From Watersipora subatra (Eukaryota; Bryozoa; Gymnolaemata; Cheilostomatida; Watersiporidae), in NCBI RefSeq assembly GCF_963576615.1, contig NC_088711.1:36754121-36818120 (forward strand): a stretch of 64,000 bases of DNA, read 5' to 3'. Made by a program: the position numbers and the translations under genes. The notes under the pieces were generated by a model, which ran no database searches, was not told the origin of the DNA, and saw only the letters and a list, made by a program, of their open reading frames with translations. Below, one piece after another: positions 24,601-30,779 of the stretch (position 1 is its first letter; every line of letters starts with the position of its first letter).

Positions 24601-27600
24601 CACCTGCAGGTAAACAATCTATATTACAGTGGGGCTGACTGAGTAACACCTGCAAGTAAACACTCTATATTACAGTGGGGCTGGCTGAGTAACACCTGCA
24701 AGTAAATACTCTATATTACAGTGGGGCTGACTGAGTAACACCTGCAAGTACCCAATCTATATTACAGTGGGGCTGACTGAGTAACACCTGCAGGTAAACA
24801 ATCTATATCACAGTGGGGCTGGCTGAGTAACACCTGCAAGTAAACACTCTATATTACAGTGGGGCTGACTGAGTAACACCTGCAAGTAACCAATCTATAT
24901 TACAGTGGGGCTGACTGAGTAACACCTGCAGGTAAACAATCTATATCACAGTGGGGCTGACTGAGTAACACCTGCAGGTAACCAATCTATATCACGTTGG
25001 GCTGACTGAGTAACACCTGCAGGTAAACAATCTATATTACAGTGGGGCTGACTGAGTAACACCTACAGGTAAACAATCTATATTACAGTGGGGCTGACTG
25101 AGTAACACCTGCAGGTAAACAATCTATATTACAGTGGGGCTGGGTGAGTAACACCTGCAAGTAAACACTCTACATTACAGTGGGGCTGACTGAGTAACAC
25201 CTGCAGGTAACCAATCTATATCACAGTGGGGCTGACTGAGTAACACCTGCAGGTAAACAATCTATATTACAGTGGGGCTAACTGAGTAACATCTGCAGGT
25301 AAACAATCTATATTACAGTGGGGCTGACTGAGTAACACCTGCAGGTAAACAATCTATATTACAGTGGGGCTGGGTGAGTAACACCTGCAGGTAACCAATC
25401 TATATCACAGTGGGACTGACTGAATAACACCTGCAAGTAAACAATTCACATTTCACTGTGACTGAATTGGGAATGTATGCAAAACAAAAAATTTAATTTG
25501 ATAAGCTGGTTGTAGAAATAAATGGTATAATGCAAACGGTATAGCTAGCAAATGTAAAGTGACATTACGCAAGTCCTTCATGATCTAACTAGTATATAAA
25601 AACAACAGTAACCTTGAAAGTGAAGAAAACTGTTTTTCAACAGTAATATATGCCATCGAAAATATTTGTGCATAAAATACAAAATATCAACTCATCACAT
25701 AGAGTGAATGTGTATCAACTCATCAACAGAGTGAGTGTATATCAACTGACTACATGGAGTGAGTGTATATCATTATTATCAACTCACCAAATATAGTGAG
25801 TGTATACTAATTCAGCACATAGAGAGTGTTATATTAACTCAATGCATGCAGCGTGTATATATCAACTCAATACATAGGGCATGTATATATCAACCACATG
25901 GAGTGAATCAGTTGCAGTATAATCATACGTACCTCAGCAATTTCTTTATGTGCTTTTCTGGCAGCTAAATGTAACGCTGCATTGCCCTTGCCATCCCGCA
26001 AGCTCATTTTGGCTCCATGGTTCAGCAAAACCTTCAAAATTGCTTTTCTCCGATGTTTAGCCGCCAGATGTATTGCAGCATTTCCTTCCTTGCTGAGAAT
26101 GTTAACGTCTGAAAAGGAGATCAGAATAAGTCTCTGATTAGTCAAATGCCATGCTTGAAGCTCATCTATATATACAGTGCATGTAGATGTAAATATTTGT
26201 TTGTTGATTGGTTTGTCATATCTCTAGTTATAGCAATAAAATATGCGCAAAACACCACTTTATGCTGGAATTGAACTCACATACACTGGTTTTGCAAACA
26301 GACACACTAACCTTTAATCTACTCGGCCACTTTGCCCTACTATGGAATAATTGTGGACATGCTTATTACACCTGCCAACCTTTAACTGGCTAATATTCAC
26401 ATGCTTCAAGCTTTATCTAGCGCGTTCGAACTACTAAAGGAAAATATGCGCCCAAACAACTCTAAATTGCTATAAATGTGTGTATATTTAGCATATATTT
26501 AATTGATTTCATAGCATACACAGAAATAAACAAGCACTTTTATTTAAAGGTTAGTATGGCAAATGTTGTATAAGTTGATTGAAAATAAATTTTCTATCCA
26601 AAAGCTTTTCTTATTCTCCATGCAACACCGGGCATTCAGTAGTACATAATAAAAGAGTTTGTTAATAAGAGTTGTCTTACCATAGCTTAGCATGTGAAAC
26701 TTAACTTTGTTATAAGTTGTCATATATTGCAATATGAAAACAAAGCAGAATTGTAAAACAACACTAAATATATCACTAGCAGCAATCCTTGTTGTGTAAA
26801 AGACATTTGATCAGCCGGCCACAGGTTATTGATGGCCATTGATAGTGTTTAGGTACGGTAACAAGCGATGATGGTACTAAGGGTCAGTAATTAGAACATA
26901 CCAGTCTTTGGATGTTTAAGGAGGAGTTCAACTACTTTCAAGTGGCCATGAGTTGTAGCTATATGGATGGCTGCGTCACCTGACTCAGATATTAGGTTTA
27001 TATTCAGCCTTTTTTGAGAGAGCAGACATTCGATTTCTTTGCAGTTTCCGGATTTAGCTGCCTAATGAAAATATAGTAGAAGTACTTAAAGTTCTGCTAT
27101 AAAGATATTGTGGCAATTGAAGTAACACCCTAACACCTAACCATTGGTGATGAACTCTAGCAAAAGTACCATCCAAGCAGCGACATAAAGTTACAGAAAG
27201 TATGTTTGCTATAGTGTATTAAAATGCTGCAGTTGTCTCCCTCTCTAGTGATCAATGTACATGCAGTTGTCTTTTGTATCACAGACATGATATGAGGCAT
27301 AATGGTAGTGACATCAATTTCAATATAGGAATGCGTGTCATTTTTTCTTTTCACAAGCAACTGTATGAGAGCAAACATTTCAGTAAAAATGTAATATACC
27401 AAACAGTAGATCTGCTTTGTATAACAGCAATATACCAAAAAGTAGGTCTGCTTCGTATAACAGCAATATACCAAACAGTAGATCTGCTTTGTATAATAGC
27501 AATATACCAAACAGTGGTCTCCTTTGTATAACAGCAATATACCAAACAGTAGGTCTGCTTTGTATAACAGCAATATACCAAACAGTAGATCTGCTTTGTA

Positions 27601-29874
27601 TAATAGCAATATACCAAACAGTGGTCTCCTTTGTATAACAGCAATATACCAAACAGTAGGTCTGCTTTGTATAACAGCAATATACCGGATGCCATACCAA
27701 AATGCCATAGTTCTATACATGTAGATTGGATCTGTACAGACTGCTGAATGATGCGTTTTTCATCCATTTGAATATTTACATAGTATTAAGGAACATAGAG
27801 GATAAATCAACATGACATATAAATGCTATTAATTGCATCAGTGAGCCTAAGACTGAGAAACGCATCAGCAGGGATGGTGCAAGACCAATGATGTCATGAT
27901 ATTCACAACAAAGATTAGGCAATAAATGAGGAACTAATGACATCAAAGCTTTAATCCCTAACATGTCTTCTTTATGCACATGATTTAGTTGCTAGTAGTT
28001 GAGAGTTAGTATTTGCTAAGTATTAATAATACACTGAAGAAGCTAGACTGTGAACAGAACCCTTTGCTATTCCTCACTACCAAAAACATAGCTGACTCTG
28101 AATAACAGGCTTTTCTACCCCTTTTCTAGCTATAACATATTACAAACTGGTGATGAAACAGTAAAAATGAACTAAAACATGAAAGTGTTAAAGCCTTAGG
28201 AGCGTGAACAAGACCTGTAAAATATTCTCATGCCCCAATAACTCAAACGCTTTCTTCTCTTTGTTTTTTTCCTCTCAATCCTCGCACTCTGCTCACACCT
28301 CTCCTTTTTCTCATTTACTTTTGGTTTGGAGTTCTCTTTCTAACTTACCCACCCATTCTTTCACTTTTCCTTTCTTCCTTTACCATTTTCTTTGACTACC
28401 CCTCTTTATCTTTTTTTTTCTCTCTCTATTTTTCCCTGTCTCTTTCTCCCTCTCATTGTCACTCCCCTTTTTTTTCTTCCCCTTCTCTCTCTTTTTGATT
28501 TTTTCCTTTTACCTCTGAATGAGTAGCCCCTGCCCAAGTGCCTCGTAAAGACTGTTGTAGGAGGAGCAATTTACCACCCCATCTACTAACAACTATGGCT
28601 AGGTTCCTGCATGATTTAGTGCTATTTAAAGGGTTTAATTATATGATCTTCGGGGAGTCTTAGGTTCTTTCAACTACATGTATTTATTTTACTAATCAGC
28701 CCTTCTATGTCTTTGGTTGGCTCACCAGTTATTATTTTACTATCTACAAGAAACTGCACAAGGATGTCCTAAACAGACACTCCTGACCCAAATAAAGTGC
28801 AAGAAAAGCACAGTGTGTTGCACGCAATTCTGGTAGATCACCAACGATACCCAAGGAGTAGTAATGGGTAAAAAATGGGACAAGTTGAATCTGAAAAAAG
28901 ATTTGTCATGTCATTGTGGAACTTCTCACAAAATATGCTTTCAAAATAGTTTTATGTTCTATGTCAACTATGTTTATTGTGAAACTATATGGCTATAGCG
29001 CTATTATATAGCTGACTACCACAAACCTAAATAAGCAAGTTCTTTTACACATGTAATTAAATATGCAGTAATTTGGACTCAAATCTCTTTGGTAAAAAAC
29101 CTCATCTTTCGCACCTTTTCTAAGCTTTCACTTATTTCAGTTTGGGCACCTGGCTGTGCCAGAAGTACGTTTAGTATTACCTCGTGTCATGCTCATAACG
29201 CATTCCTTCACATACATGTATATGTATGTTATGTTCAGAGCTAAAGGGTGGTAGTGGGTGTTCTAAATAAAACTCATACATGATACCAATGGAGGCTCAC
29301 CTAGCACCTAACAGTGGGACATTGTATTGTCCCAGTGTTAGGTGCTAGGTGCTACATTGCATCTTAACAGAATTAAATCTCACAATAAAGCAAAAACTTA
29401 GCTATAATTGTTATCTTAGCTTCTTTGCTATATTTATTGTTGCTCCCAACAATAAATATAGCAAAGAAGTATAAATCTTTGAAAAATCATGTTTCAAATG
29501 CTACTAGTTACTGGTAGCATTTGAAGTGATAGGACCTTTCTTAAACTCCCACCTCTATTCCTTACTGCCGCCTTGACTACTGCTAGTGACTGATTCCTTT
29601 GGCTATAGAATCTGTGCACTCTCAGTTTAGGAGAAAAGGACAACTAGGGGGATGGTTTAGGAACGTCCCCCCTACACTCTACCTAAAGACAACAGAGTCT
29701 CTAAACACTTTTTACTTTAGCATCTGAATAACTTTAAGGTGAGCTTACCGTCTGTAGGGTTTGCAGGTCTGTGCAGGTCCCAATGTTTACTTTAGACATG
29801 TCAAGAATCGTTAGTGTGTTGGAAGTTTGATTACCTCCAACAAATTGACTCACATCGTTTTTTGTTCTAGACAT
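583..29874 (-). CDS. TRPA1-like ankyrin-repeat cation channel gene (5' part, 21 exons)
   Basis: Members of this family are plasma-membrane, non-selective Ca2+-permeable channels that sense noxious chemicals or temperature. The exons listed separately join in phase into 929 codons with no internal stop. Order: 42-residue N-terminal lead, ankyrin repeats (about residues 43-625), TRPA-type linker (625-722), S1 (about 729-747), S2 (about 799-825), S3 (about 838-852), S4 (about 866-886), S4-S5 linker (886-906), S5 (907-925). Identity rests on linker motifs (LVLDRC, VTYNFKYL, MVEH..., HKW..FG) that match TRPA1 in order and spacing. S5 falls at about the position expected for a TRPA1 of some 1,100 residues. 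Pore, S6 and C-terminus are off the left edge. Exon 11 is the weakest call. I cannot separate TRPA1 from other invertebrate TRPA branches. Confidence 0.88.
1066..1126 (-). CDS. TRPA1-like exon 20 (S4-S5 linker)
   Basis: 61 nt, phase 2 in and phase 0 out, acceptor GGCAG, donor GTATGA. Encodes IPMLGDYTAMLIKVLKSVLQ, equivalent to the amphipathic S4-S5 linker of TRPA1 (pattern G.y..ML..vLk..l). Confidence 0.85.
1507..1690 (+). mobile_element. tRNA-derived SINE, family A, copy 1
   Basis: An A-box-like segment at 1521-1536 and a B-box-like CAAGTTCAAAC at 1558-1568 form a tRNA-like head. The body reads ATTGCTATGACTGGACACA and the end is ACTGAGATTTATATATA. Head, body and tail order recur at 2228, 15958, 26165 and 42460, which defines the family. 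It lacks a paired acceptor stem, so it is not a tRNA gene. Confidence 0.65.
2228..2380 (-). mobile_element. tRNA-derived SINE, family A, copy 2
   Basis: On the minus strand: A-box-like TAGCCTAGTTGTTAGGAGCG, B-box-like CAAGTTCAAATCCTC, then ATTGCTAGATTTTA, GCTATAACTAGACACA and the tail ACAGATTTATATAC. Same order as copy 1. Confidence 0.7.
3277..3885. repeat. CA-rich compound microsatellite
   Basis: About 600 bp of CACACATGCACA / CACACGCACA words. It is open in many frames on both strands and yields His/Thr- or Cys/Val-rich translations typical of simple sequence. Confidence 0.9.
4128..4303 (-). CDS. TRPA1-like exon 19 (S3 and S4)
   Basis: 176 nt, phase 0 in and phase 2 out, acceptor GGTAG, donor GTAAAA. 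Encodes RWAILKRLDQYLTIGMLVCL (pre-S3 and S3), a loop, then QWRLSWIGVLLTWASATHFL (S4). QW...W...L at S4 fits the TRPA family pattern. Confidence 0.86.
4598..5086. repeat. 20-bp minisatellite built from a 5' splice site
   Basis: About 24 units of roughly 20 bp (plus strand AGTACTCACTAATACTTACT). On the gene strand each unit reads ...AGTAAGTATTAGTGAGTACT, so the exon 18 donor GTAAGTATTAG is repeated over and over. The array starts exactly at that donor. Confidence 0.85.
5087..5215 (-). CDS. TRPA1-like exon 18 (S2 helix; donor abuts minisatellite)
   Basis: 129 nt, phase 0 to 0, acceptor TTTTAG, donor GTAAGT. Starts SGTFARFDTPTQWQ, then the hydrophobic stretch VELVIFLKVTTLLLSIGST and RLMVSLITL. 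It joins RWAIL of exon 19, as the S2 end joins its cytoplasmic end in TRPA1. The donor is the first of many near-identical GTAAGT sites in the array at 4598-5086. Confidence 0.78.
5418..5560. repeat. ACATAC / ACCTACAT microsatellite
   Basis: Imperfect ACATACCTACATA words within the intron between exons 17 and 18. Confidence 0.7.
5790..6900 (+). pseudogene. Decayed Ty3/Gypsy reverse transcriptase-RNase H relic
   Basis: Fragments in shifting frames match Ty3/Gypsy pol in the right order. First comes VVLVWKKDGKWW.CVDHRRLN near 5838-5905, then PATFQRLIKPVLHCL near 6078-6120. LLLYLYDIIVTAPEFDTHLL and LKEARLKLKPAKHELFQ follow (6134-6270), then RNase H-like pieces. The catalytic YxDD box reads YLYD, and stops and frameshifts are many, so it is dead. 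It lies opposite in orientation to the channel gene, in the intron between exons 17 and 18. No LTRs were found. Confidence 0.75.
6901..7930. other. Unassigned intron DNA, perhaps outer part of the same retroelement relic
   Basis: GC content is higher than in neighbouring intron DNA and the style matches the RT relic, but no motif or open frame is convincing. Exon search on the minus strand gave nothing here. Confidence 0.3.
8128..8225. repeat. ACAT/ATAC microsatellite
   Basis: Short run of ACATACCTACATACATGC-type words next to exon 17. Confidence 0.6.
8277..8463 (-). CDS. TRPA1-like exon 17 (S1 and S1-S2 loop)
   Basis: 187 nt, phase 2 in and phase 0 out, acceptor TTTTAG, donor GTATTC. Begins W-EVFGRIT, then the hydrophobic S1 helix DIFCYLVILVIQSIFI. 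It continues into an acidic extracellular loop with NYISDYEDNQ and a possible N-glycosylation site (NAT), ending LLAQLKQ. Confidence 0.87.
9083..9605. repeat. 20-bp minisatellite, about 26 copies
   Basis: Unit AACTAACAAAGTATGCAGTC with few variants (GCAG/GTAG/ACAG; AAAG/AACG). Variant patterns recur in blocks, which suggests duplication of several units at once. It ends about 27 bp from exon 16. Confidence 0.92.
9632..9702 (-). CDS. TRPA1-like exon 16 (pre-S1 helices)
   Basis: 71 nt, phase 0 in and phase 2 out, acceptor CATAG, donor GTGAGG. Encodes DMVEHACHDLM... ending MNMAHK. Spacing from MVEH to the KW..FG motif in exon 17 equals that of TRPA1. A 20-bp minisatellite begins just downstream of its donor. 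Confidence 0.88.
10701..10920 (-). CDS. TRPA1-like exon 15 (TRPA linker, pre-S1)
   Basis: 220 nt, phase 2 in and phase 0 out, acceptor AACAG, donor GTAAGG. Contains WQEAMDCVDE, PLPRLIAFMPSIAKLVLDRC and FAVTYNFKYLD. This is the TRPA1 signature between ankyrins and membrane domain, where electrophile-sensing cysteines sit in the family. Cys at WQEAMDC and at LDRC, plus a CC pair, are visible. I cannot assign them one to one to the known sensor cysteines without an alignment. Confidence 0.9.
11485..11654 (-). CDS. TRPA1-like exon 14 (last ankyrin repeats)
   Basis: 170 nt, phase 0 in and phase 2 out, acceptor TTACAG, donor GTGAGT. Encodes ETAMHLACRGNYFQVVELLL and QTPLDVAIECRSQQAAAAII, the end of the ankyrin stack before the TRPA linker. 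A second copy of its first 35 nt or so lies upstream at about 12236-12280. Confidence 0.88.
11700..12230. repeat. 23-25-bp minisatellite, about 21 copies
   Basis: Unit AAGATCATACAATAACTAACTTAGG, mixed with shorter forms (AAAGGTGATACAATAACTAACTC). It separates exon 14 from a partial copy of that exon at 12236. Confidence 0.9.
12236..12280 (-). pseudogene. Partial duplicate of exon 14 start
   Basis: The minus strand reads GAAACAACTCTGCACCTGGC..., close to exon 14 GAAACAGCTATGCACTTGGC..., after its own AG (AGCTAG). It would begin ETTLHLACRGN but runs into the minisatellite and has no donor. It is a copied exon edge left upstream of the real one. Confidence 0.75.
12745..12978. repeat. About 55-bp repeat containing the exon 13 donor junction, 4-5 copies
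   Basis: Each unit holds CTGATATTTGGTAGACACC TCAGTATCAT, which on the gene strand is the last 29 nt of exon 13. About 26 bp of the following intron, with a GTAC-type donor, completes the unit. Confidence 0.85.
12979..13120 (-). CDS. TRPA1-like exon 13 (ankyrin repeat; donor repeated in tandem)
   Basis: 142 nt, phase 2 in and phase 0 out, donor GTACTA. Contains HGGDVLARGHDEFNHTVL and ACNGHLEIVDLLLEHGND, ending TEVSTKYQ. The final 29 nt plus donor recur in the array at 12745-12978, so the splice junction exists in several copies. Confidence 0.86.
13388..13525 (-). CDS. TRPA1-like exon 12 (ankyrin repeats)
   Basis: 138 nt, phase 2 to 2, acceptor TTGTAG, donor GTAACC. Encodes NGYSECISTLFHHSKSEIND then GCTPMLLACLNGHYSSVKAL, ankyrin repeats in the C-terminal part of the stack. 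Confidence 0.87.
13640..13687 (-). CDS. TRPA1-like exon 11 (frame ambiguous)
   Basis: As annotated: 48 nt, phase 2 to 2, acceptor TTTTAG, donor GTAAGG. It reads NTLTILHPYMAACNIW and keeps exons 10 and 12 in frame. An alternative using the same acceptor but a donor at 13649 gives KHIDNTAPLHGCM. That looks more like an ankyrin repeat, but enters in phase 0 and would need another, unseen exon after exon 10. Confidence 0.5.
14311..14477 (-). CDS. TRPA1-like exon 10 (ankyrin repeats)
   Basis: 167 nt, phase 0 in and phase 2 out, acceptor TTACAG, donor GTAGGT. Contains KTALHYCADKGKLEFLKRLL and NDKTAMHMAAE. The last repeat stops right after its first helix, so what follows in exon 11 matters (see findings). 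Confidence 0.85.
15387..15593 (-). CDS. TRPA1-like exon 9 (two ankyrin repeats)
   Basis: 207 nt, phase 0 to 0, acceptor TTACAG, donor GTTAGG. Encodes GVDINAVDAKNMSPLHYAVR and later GRSILHHSVISNQLSCFELL, two further ankyrin units. Confidence 0.88.
15958..16362 (-). mobile_element. tRNA-derived SINE, family A, copy 3, with 5' conserved motif
   Basis: Minus strand: CGTTGCTCAATAGGTTAG (A-box side), GAGGTTCCGAGATCT (B-box side), then TTTTTCATTGCTAAATACT and the tail GAGGTTTATATATA (15958-16135). About 200 bp upstream of the head, 16330-16362 holds the motif CCCGTGCAACGCCGGGCATT (plus strand), which accompanies other copies too. Confidence 0.6.
16713..16764 (-). CDS. TRPA1-like exon 8 (short ankyrin exon)
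   Basis: 52 nt, phase 2 in and phase 0 out, acceptor TGCAG, donor GTAAGT. Encodes TAEFESKCQVAELLLSM, the second helix of the repeat opened in exon 7. It is short but fits phase and register on both sides. Confidence 0.8.
17294..17418 (-). CDS. TRPA1-like exon 7 (ankyrin repeat)
   Basis: 125 nt, phase 0 in and phase 2 out, acceptor TTCAG, donor GTAGGT. Encodes NDSSTALHLAAMFGFVEIAE, then LLVKNGADVHRENHCKQTPLH, running into the next repeat. Confidence 0.87.
18480..18540. repeat. GTATACTGT palindromic microsatellite
   Basis: Tandem and mirrored CAGTATACTGTA words able to form short hairpins. Confidence 0.6.
18597..18780 (+). repeat. Dispersed repeat DR1, copy 1
   Basis: Shares TTTTTCTATTATTTG.GATTG, GCCAGGATGTTTCAAGATTA and GATCACG.TTAA with 61430-61582 and, inverted, with 62062-62300. 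No coding frame or tRNA-like head is seen. The class is unknown. Confidence 0.65.
18964..19109 (-). CDS. TRPA1-like exon 6 (ankyrin repeat)
   Basis: 146 nt, phase 1 in and phase 0 out. Contains GSAAFHLAVANNRCEHVRRL and LEAGADVNCVK, a textbook ankyrin repeat. The donor is the weak sequence GTCGGT. It is chosen because NCVK must join ND at the start of exon 7 to keep the repeat in register. Confidence 0.84.
19296..19502. repeat. CT-rich polypyrimidine microsatellite
   Basis: About 200 bp of CTCTCTCCCTCTCC. It lies immediately beyond the 3' end of the Helitron helicase relic. Confidence 0.92.
19505..20005 (-). pseudogene. Helitron Rep/helicase C-terminal relic
   Basis: Minus strand, in broken frames: VPRRSRKRLFLG near 19950, then RGLRYAIVKRKKAAAIDLL. 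ISHDQLYVACSKVGTRRKL and FLHTPDRKTKNVVYPHVLR follow, with a stop at about 19507. The Pif1-like ending SHxQLYVACSxV...L...KNVVYPxVLR is typical of Helitron helicases. Frameshifts upstream show decay. It sits in the intron between exons 5 and 6. No Helitron 3' terminus (hairpin plus CTRR) was identified. Confidence 0.68.
20087..20135. repeat. Short inverted repeat
   Basis: TTTTTAACACGGCAGAAAA faces TTGCCGTTTAAAAAGCG, forming an imperfect hairpin. Confidence 0.45.
20284..20432. repeat. Two direct copies of a 60-70-bp repeat
   Basis: CATATTAATTC.GTT.GCTTCG ... AGACCGCTCTATAA occurs at 20284-20345 and again, with a short insert, at 20363-20432. Confidence 0.65.
21038..21146 (-). CDS. TRPA1-like exon 5 (ankyrin repeat)
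   Basis: 109 nt, phase 0 in and phase 1 out, acceptor GCTAG, donor GTAAGA. Encodes IHSGASVYKED followed by QQSALILAAVEKSEKILQL, continuing the repeat from exon 4. Confidence 0.82.
21284..22318. mobile_element. Non-autonomous TIR element with subterminal GCGTTCAAATA repeats
   Basis: Left end CCTTTATTTGAACGCCA (21297-21313) and right end TGGCGTTCAAATACAGG are inverted. Several further GGCGTTCAAATAGAGG-like words lie next to both ends. Inside, on the minus strand (about 21610-21780), a short open stretch reads SDDPIKTGLECLKQTRAN and VNKNDIQLYLGAGGQVL. This may be a remnant of a transposase tail. The superfamily is not assigned. Confidence 0.5.
22500..22815. repeat. 43-bp minisatellite, about 7 copies
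   Basis: Unit AGAATTATAATGTTATTGGG plus TAAGTGAGTGCATTGGATAG plus TTT, few variants. Confidence 0.92.
22972..23045. repeat. Three copies of a 26-bp repeat
   Basis: GTGGTAGAGATGAGACCATG-type units, imperfect. Confidence 0.7.
23065..23950. mobile_element. TIR/foldback element of about 0.9 kb
   Basis: The left arm starts CAGGATAGATGACGAGCATC, continues TGGGCGGAGTTTAATGATCG and AGCTCTGTT. It matches the reverse complement of 23890-23950 (CAGGATAGACGACGGATATC, TGGGCAGGGTTTAATGACTG, AGCTCTGTT) over about 52 bp with roughly 80% identity. The interior shows no transposase. Confidence 0.6.
24174..24281 (-). CDS. TRPA1-like exon 4 (ankyrin repeat; acceptor inside a minisatellite)
   Basis: 108 nt, phase 0 to 0, donor GTATGA. 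It starts VLLSQPHCDVDIQ and contains STPLHFAIKSGSYEMCQLL, which closes the repeat begun in exon 3 and opens another. The acceptor CTGCAG|GTG is the last unit of the tandem array at 24282-25445, whose units repeat this exon-intron junction. Acceptor choice is therefore fixed by phase and ankyrin register, not by position alone. Confidence 0.85.
24282..25445. repeat. 46-bp minisatellite built from the exon 4 acceptor junction, about 25 copies
   Basis: Plus-strand unit CTGCAGGTAAACAATCTATA, TTACAGTGGGGCTGACTGAG, TAACAC. On the gene strand each unit is a 3' splice site (TTTACCTGCAG) followed by about 34 nt closely matching the start of exon 4 (GTGTTACTCAG.CA.CCCCAC). Each unit would encode VLLSQPHCNID before meeting the next acceptor. 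Array and exon are contiguous. Confidence 0.9.
25690..25910. repeat. Degenerate about 30-bp repeat
   Basis: TATCAACTCA.CACATAGAGTG-type units, 6-7 poorly conserved copies, just beyond the exon 3 donor. Confidence 0.65.
25933..26108 (-). CDS. TRPA1-like exon 3 (two ankyrin repeats)
   Basis: 176 nt, phase 1 in and phase 0 out, with a TTCAG acceptor and a GTACGT donor. It encodes two ankyrin cores, GNAAIHLAAKHRRKAILKVL and GNAALHLAARKAHKEIAE. Confidence 0.88.
26165..26645 (-). mobile_element. tRNA-derived SINE, family A, copy 4, with 5' conserved motif
   Basis: Minus strand: GTGGCCGAGTAGATTAAAGG (A-box side), GAGTTCAATTCC (B-box), then TTTTATTGCTATAACTAGAG and a TATATA end (26165-26345). The associated motif CATGCAACACCGGGCATTCA lies at about 26610-26640. 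Confidence 0.65.
26902..27061 (-). CDS. TRPA1-like exon 2 (ankyrin repeat)
   Basis: 160 nt, phase 0 in and phase 1 out, between a TTAG acceptor and a GTATGT donor. It starts AAKSGNCKEIECLL and contains GDAAIHIATTHGHLKVVELL, a clear ankyrin helix-turn-helix. Confidence 0.85.
27390..27690. repeat. 36-bp minisatellite, about 8 copies
   Basis: Unit GTATAACAGCAATATACCAA plus ACAGTAGGTCTGCTTT, with a 35-bp variant (CAGTGGTCTCCTTT). The near-multiple-of-3 period keeps several frames open on both strands, so the translations (ILLLYKADLLFG...) are artefacts. Confidence 0.92.
28245..28515. repeat. Pyrimidine-rich low-complexity tract
   Basis: C/T-rich plus strand (CTTTTTCTCATTTAC, CTCTCTTTTTCC...) in intron 1. 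Confidence 0.6.
29298..29351. repeat. 24-bp inverted repeat with 6-nt loop
   Basis: CACCTAGCACCTAACAGTGG... pairs with ...CCAGTGTTAGGTGCTAGGTG, with one mismatch in 24. Confidence 0.85.
29420..29469. repeat. 23-bp perfect inverted repeat with 4-nt loop
   Basis: CTTCTTTGCTATATTTATTG|TTG-CTCC-CAA|CAATAAATATAGCAAAGAAG, a perfect hairpin in either transcript. Confidence 0.92.
29493..29525. repeat. 12-bp perfect inverted repeat with 9-nt loop
   Basis: TTCAAATGCTAC and GTAGCATTTGAA flank TAGTTACTG. Confidence 0.85.
29749..29874 (-). CDS. TRPA1-like exon 1 (start codon)
   Basis: The ATG at 29874 opens MSRTKND... and is preceded two codons upstream by an in-frame TGA, so this is the first usable Met. 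The 42 codons end in ...LQTLQT at a GTAAGC donor (phase 0). The segment is polar and non-ankyrin, like the short lead before the first repeat in TRPA proteins. No TATA-like or other promoter element stands out upstream. Confidence 0.75.
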
Positions 29875-30354
29875 ATCTCAGTCTATGGTTAACTAGTACT
29901 TCTCAATACTAGCTGAAAGAGGTCCTGCTCATATAGATGAGCAGTATGTACGGACAAGAAAAGAAAGCGTGCTGCGTAGATTACGTGAATGTATCTAGCT
30001 GAAATGTATAGGCCACCCCACCCAGTTAAGGATTACAGTGTTTTGCTTCATTGCTTCACGCCTATTTGAAAGCACTCATTCTTGAAAGTGTGCATAGTTA
30101 TATTTAAAACAGCTTAGTGCACCAGCGCCAGTCAAACCTACTTACAATCAACTCAACATACACATTTTTTAACATTACATGTAAAACTTTAGCAAATATT
30201 TGCTCCTCTAACCAAAGTAATTTCATATATACAACTTTAAAAGTTTCTTAAAGCATTGTAATGTCTTGAGTTAATGCAAAAAAAATTAAATGTGGAAAAC
30301 ATAAAAATAACAAAAATAAACTAAATTAGTTAATATTTGACCTAATCTAGAGAA

Positions 30355-30430
30355 GTCACACATCTTTCTCATCTTCTCTTTCTCCAAATCTAGTACTTTC
30401 TCATCTTCTCTTTCTCCAAATCTAGTAGTT
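30355..30430. repeat. Two direct copies of a 33-bp repeat
   Basis: TTTCTCATCTTCTCTTTCTC plus CAAATCTAGTA occurs twice head to tail. Confidence 0.8.
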
Positions 30431-30779
30431 ACCAGGAGTACACTTCCATTTTTGTGTCCCTTCAACAAAGTGACAATAACACACATTTTTATTAGTTATT
30501 AATTTAGTCGTTTATATTTAACATTTTATATAGTCGTATCTAATGCAACTGTTTGGTTGTTACATGAAGCCACCATGAACACTCCTGGTAAAATCTGGTA
30601 AGAAACAGGTATAAGTTAAATAAATAAGTTAAATAAATAAGGTCAGAAACAAATTAAATGAAGTGCAGTGTATACTTATGGGATTATTTGCTCCAACATA
30701 CAATACAATTGTTTTGGCATATGAAGAATATCTCAGGCTGTTGCACACAGAGTTTGGTCTGTCGGCCTAAAAGTTTATA

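Noticed and set aside
27157-27767. Several 66-187-codon ORFs (ILLLYKADLLFG repeats)
   Set aside because: Product of the 36-bp minisatellite whose period is divisible by 3; open on both strands.
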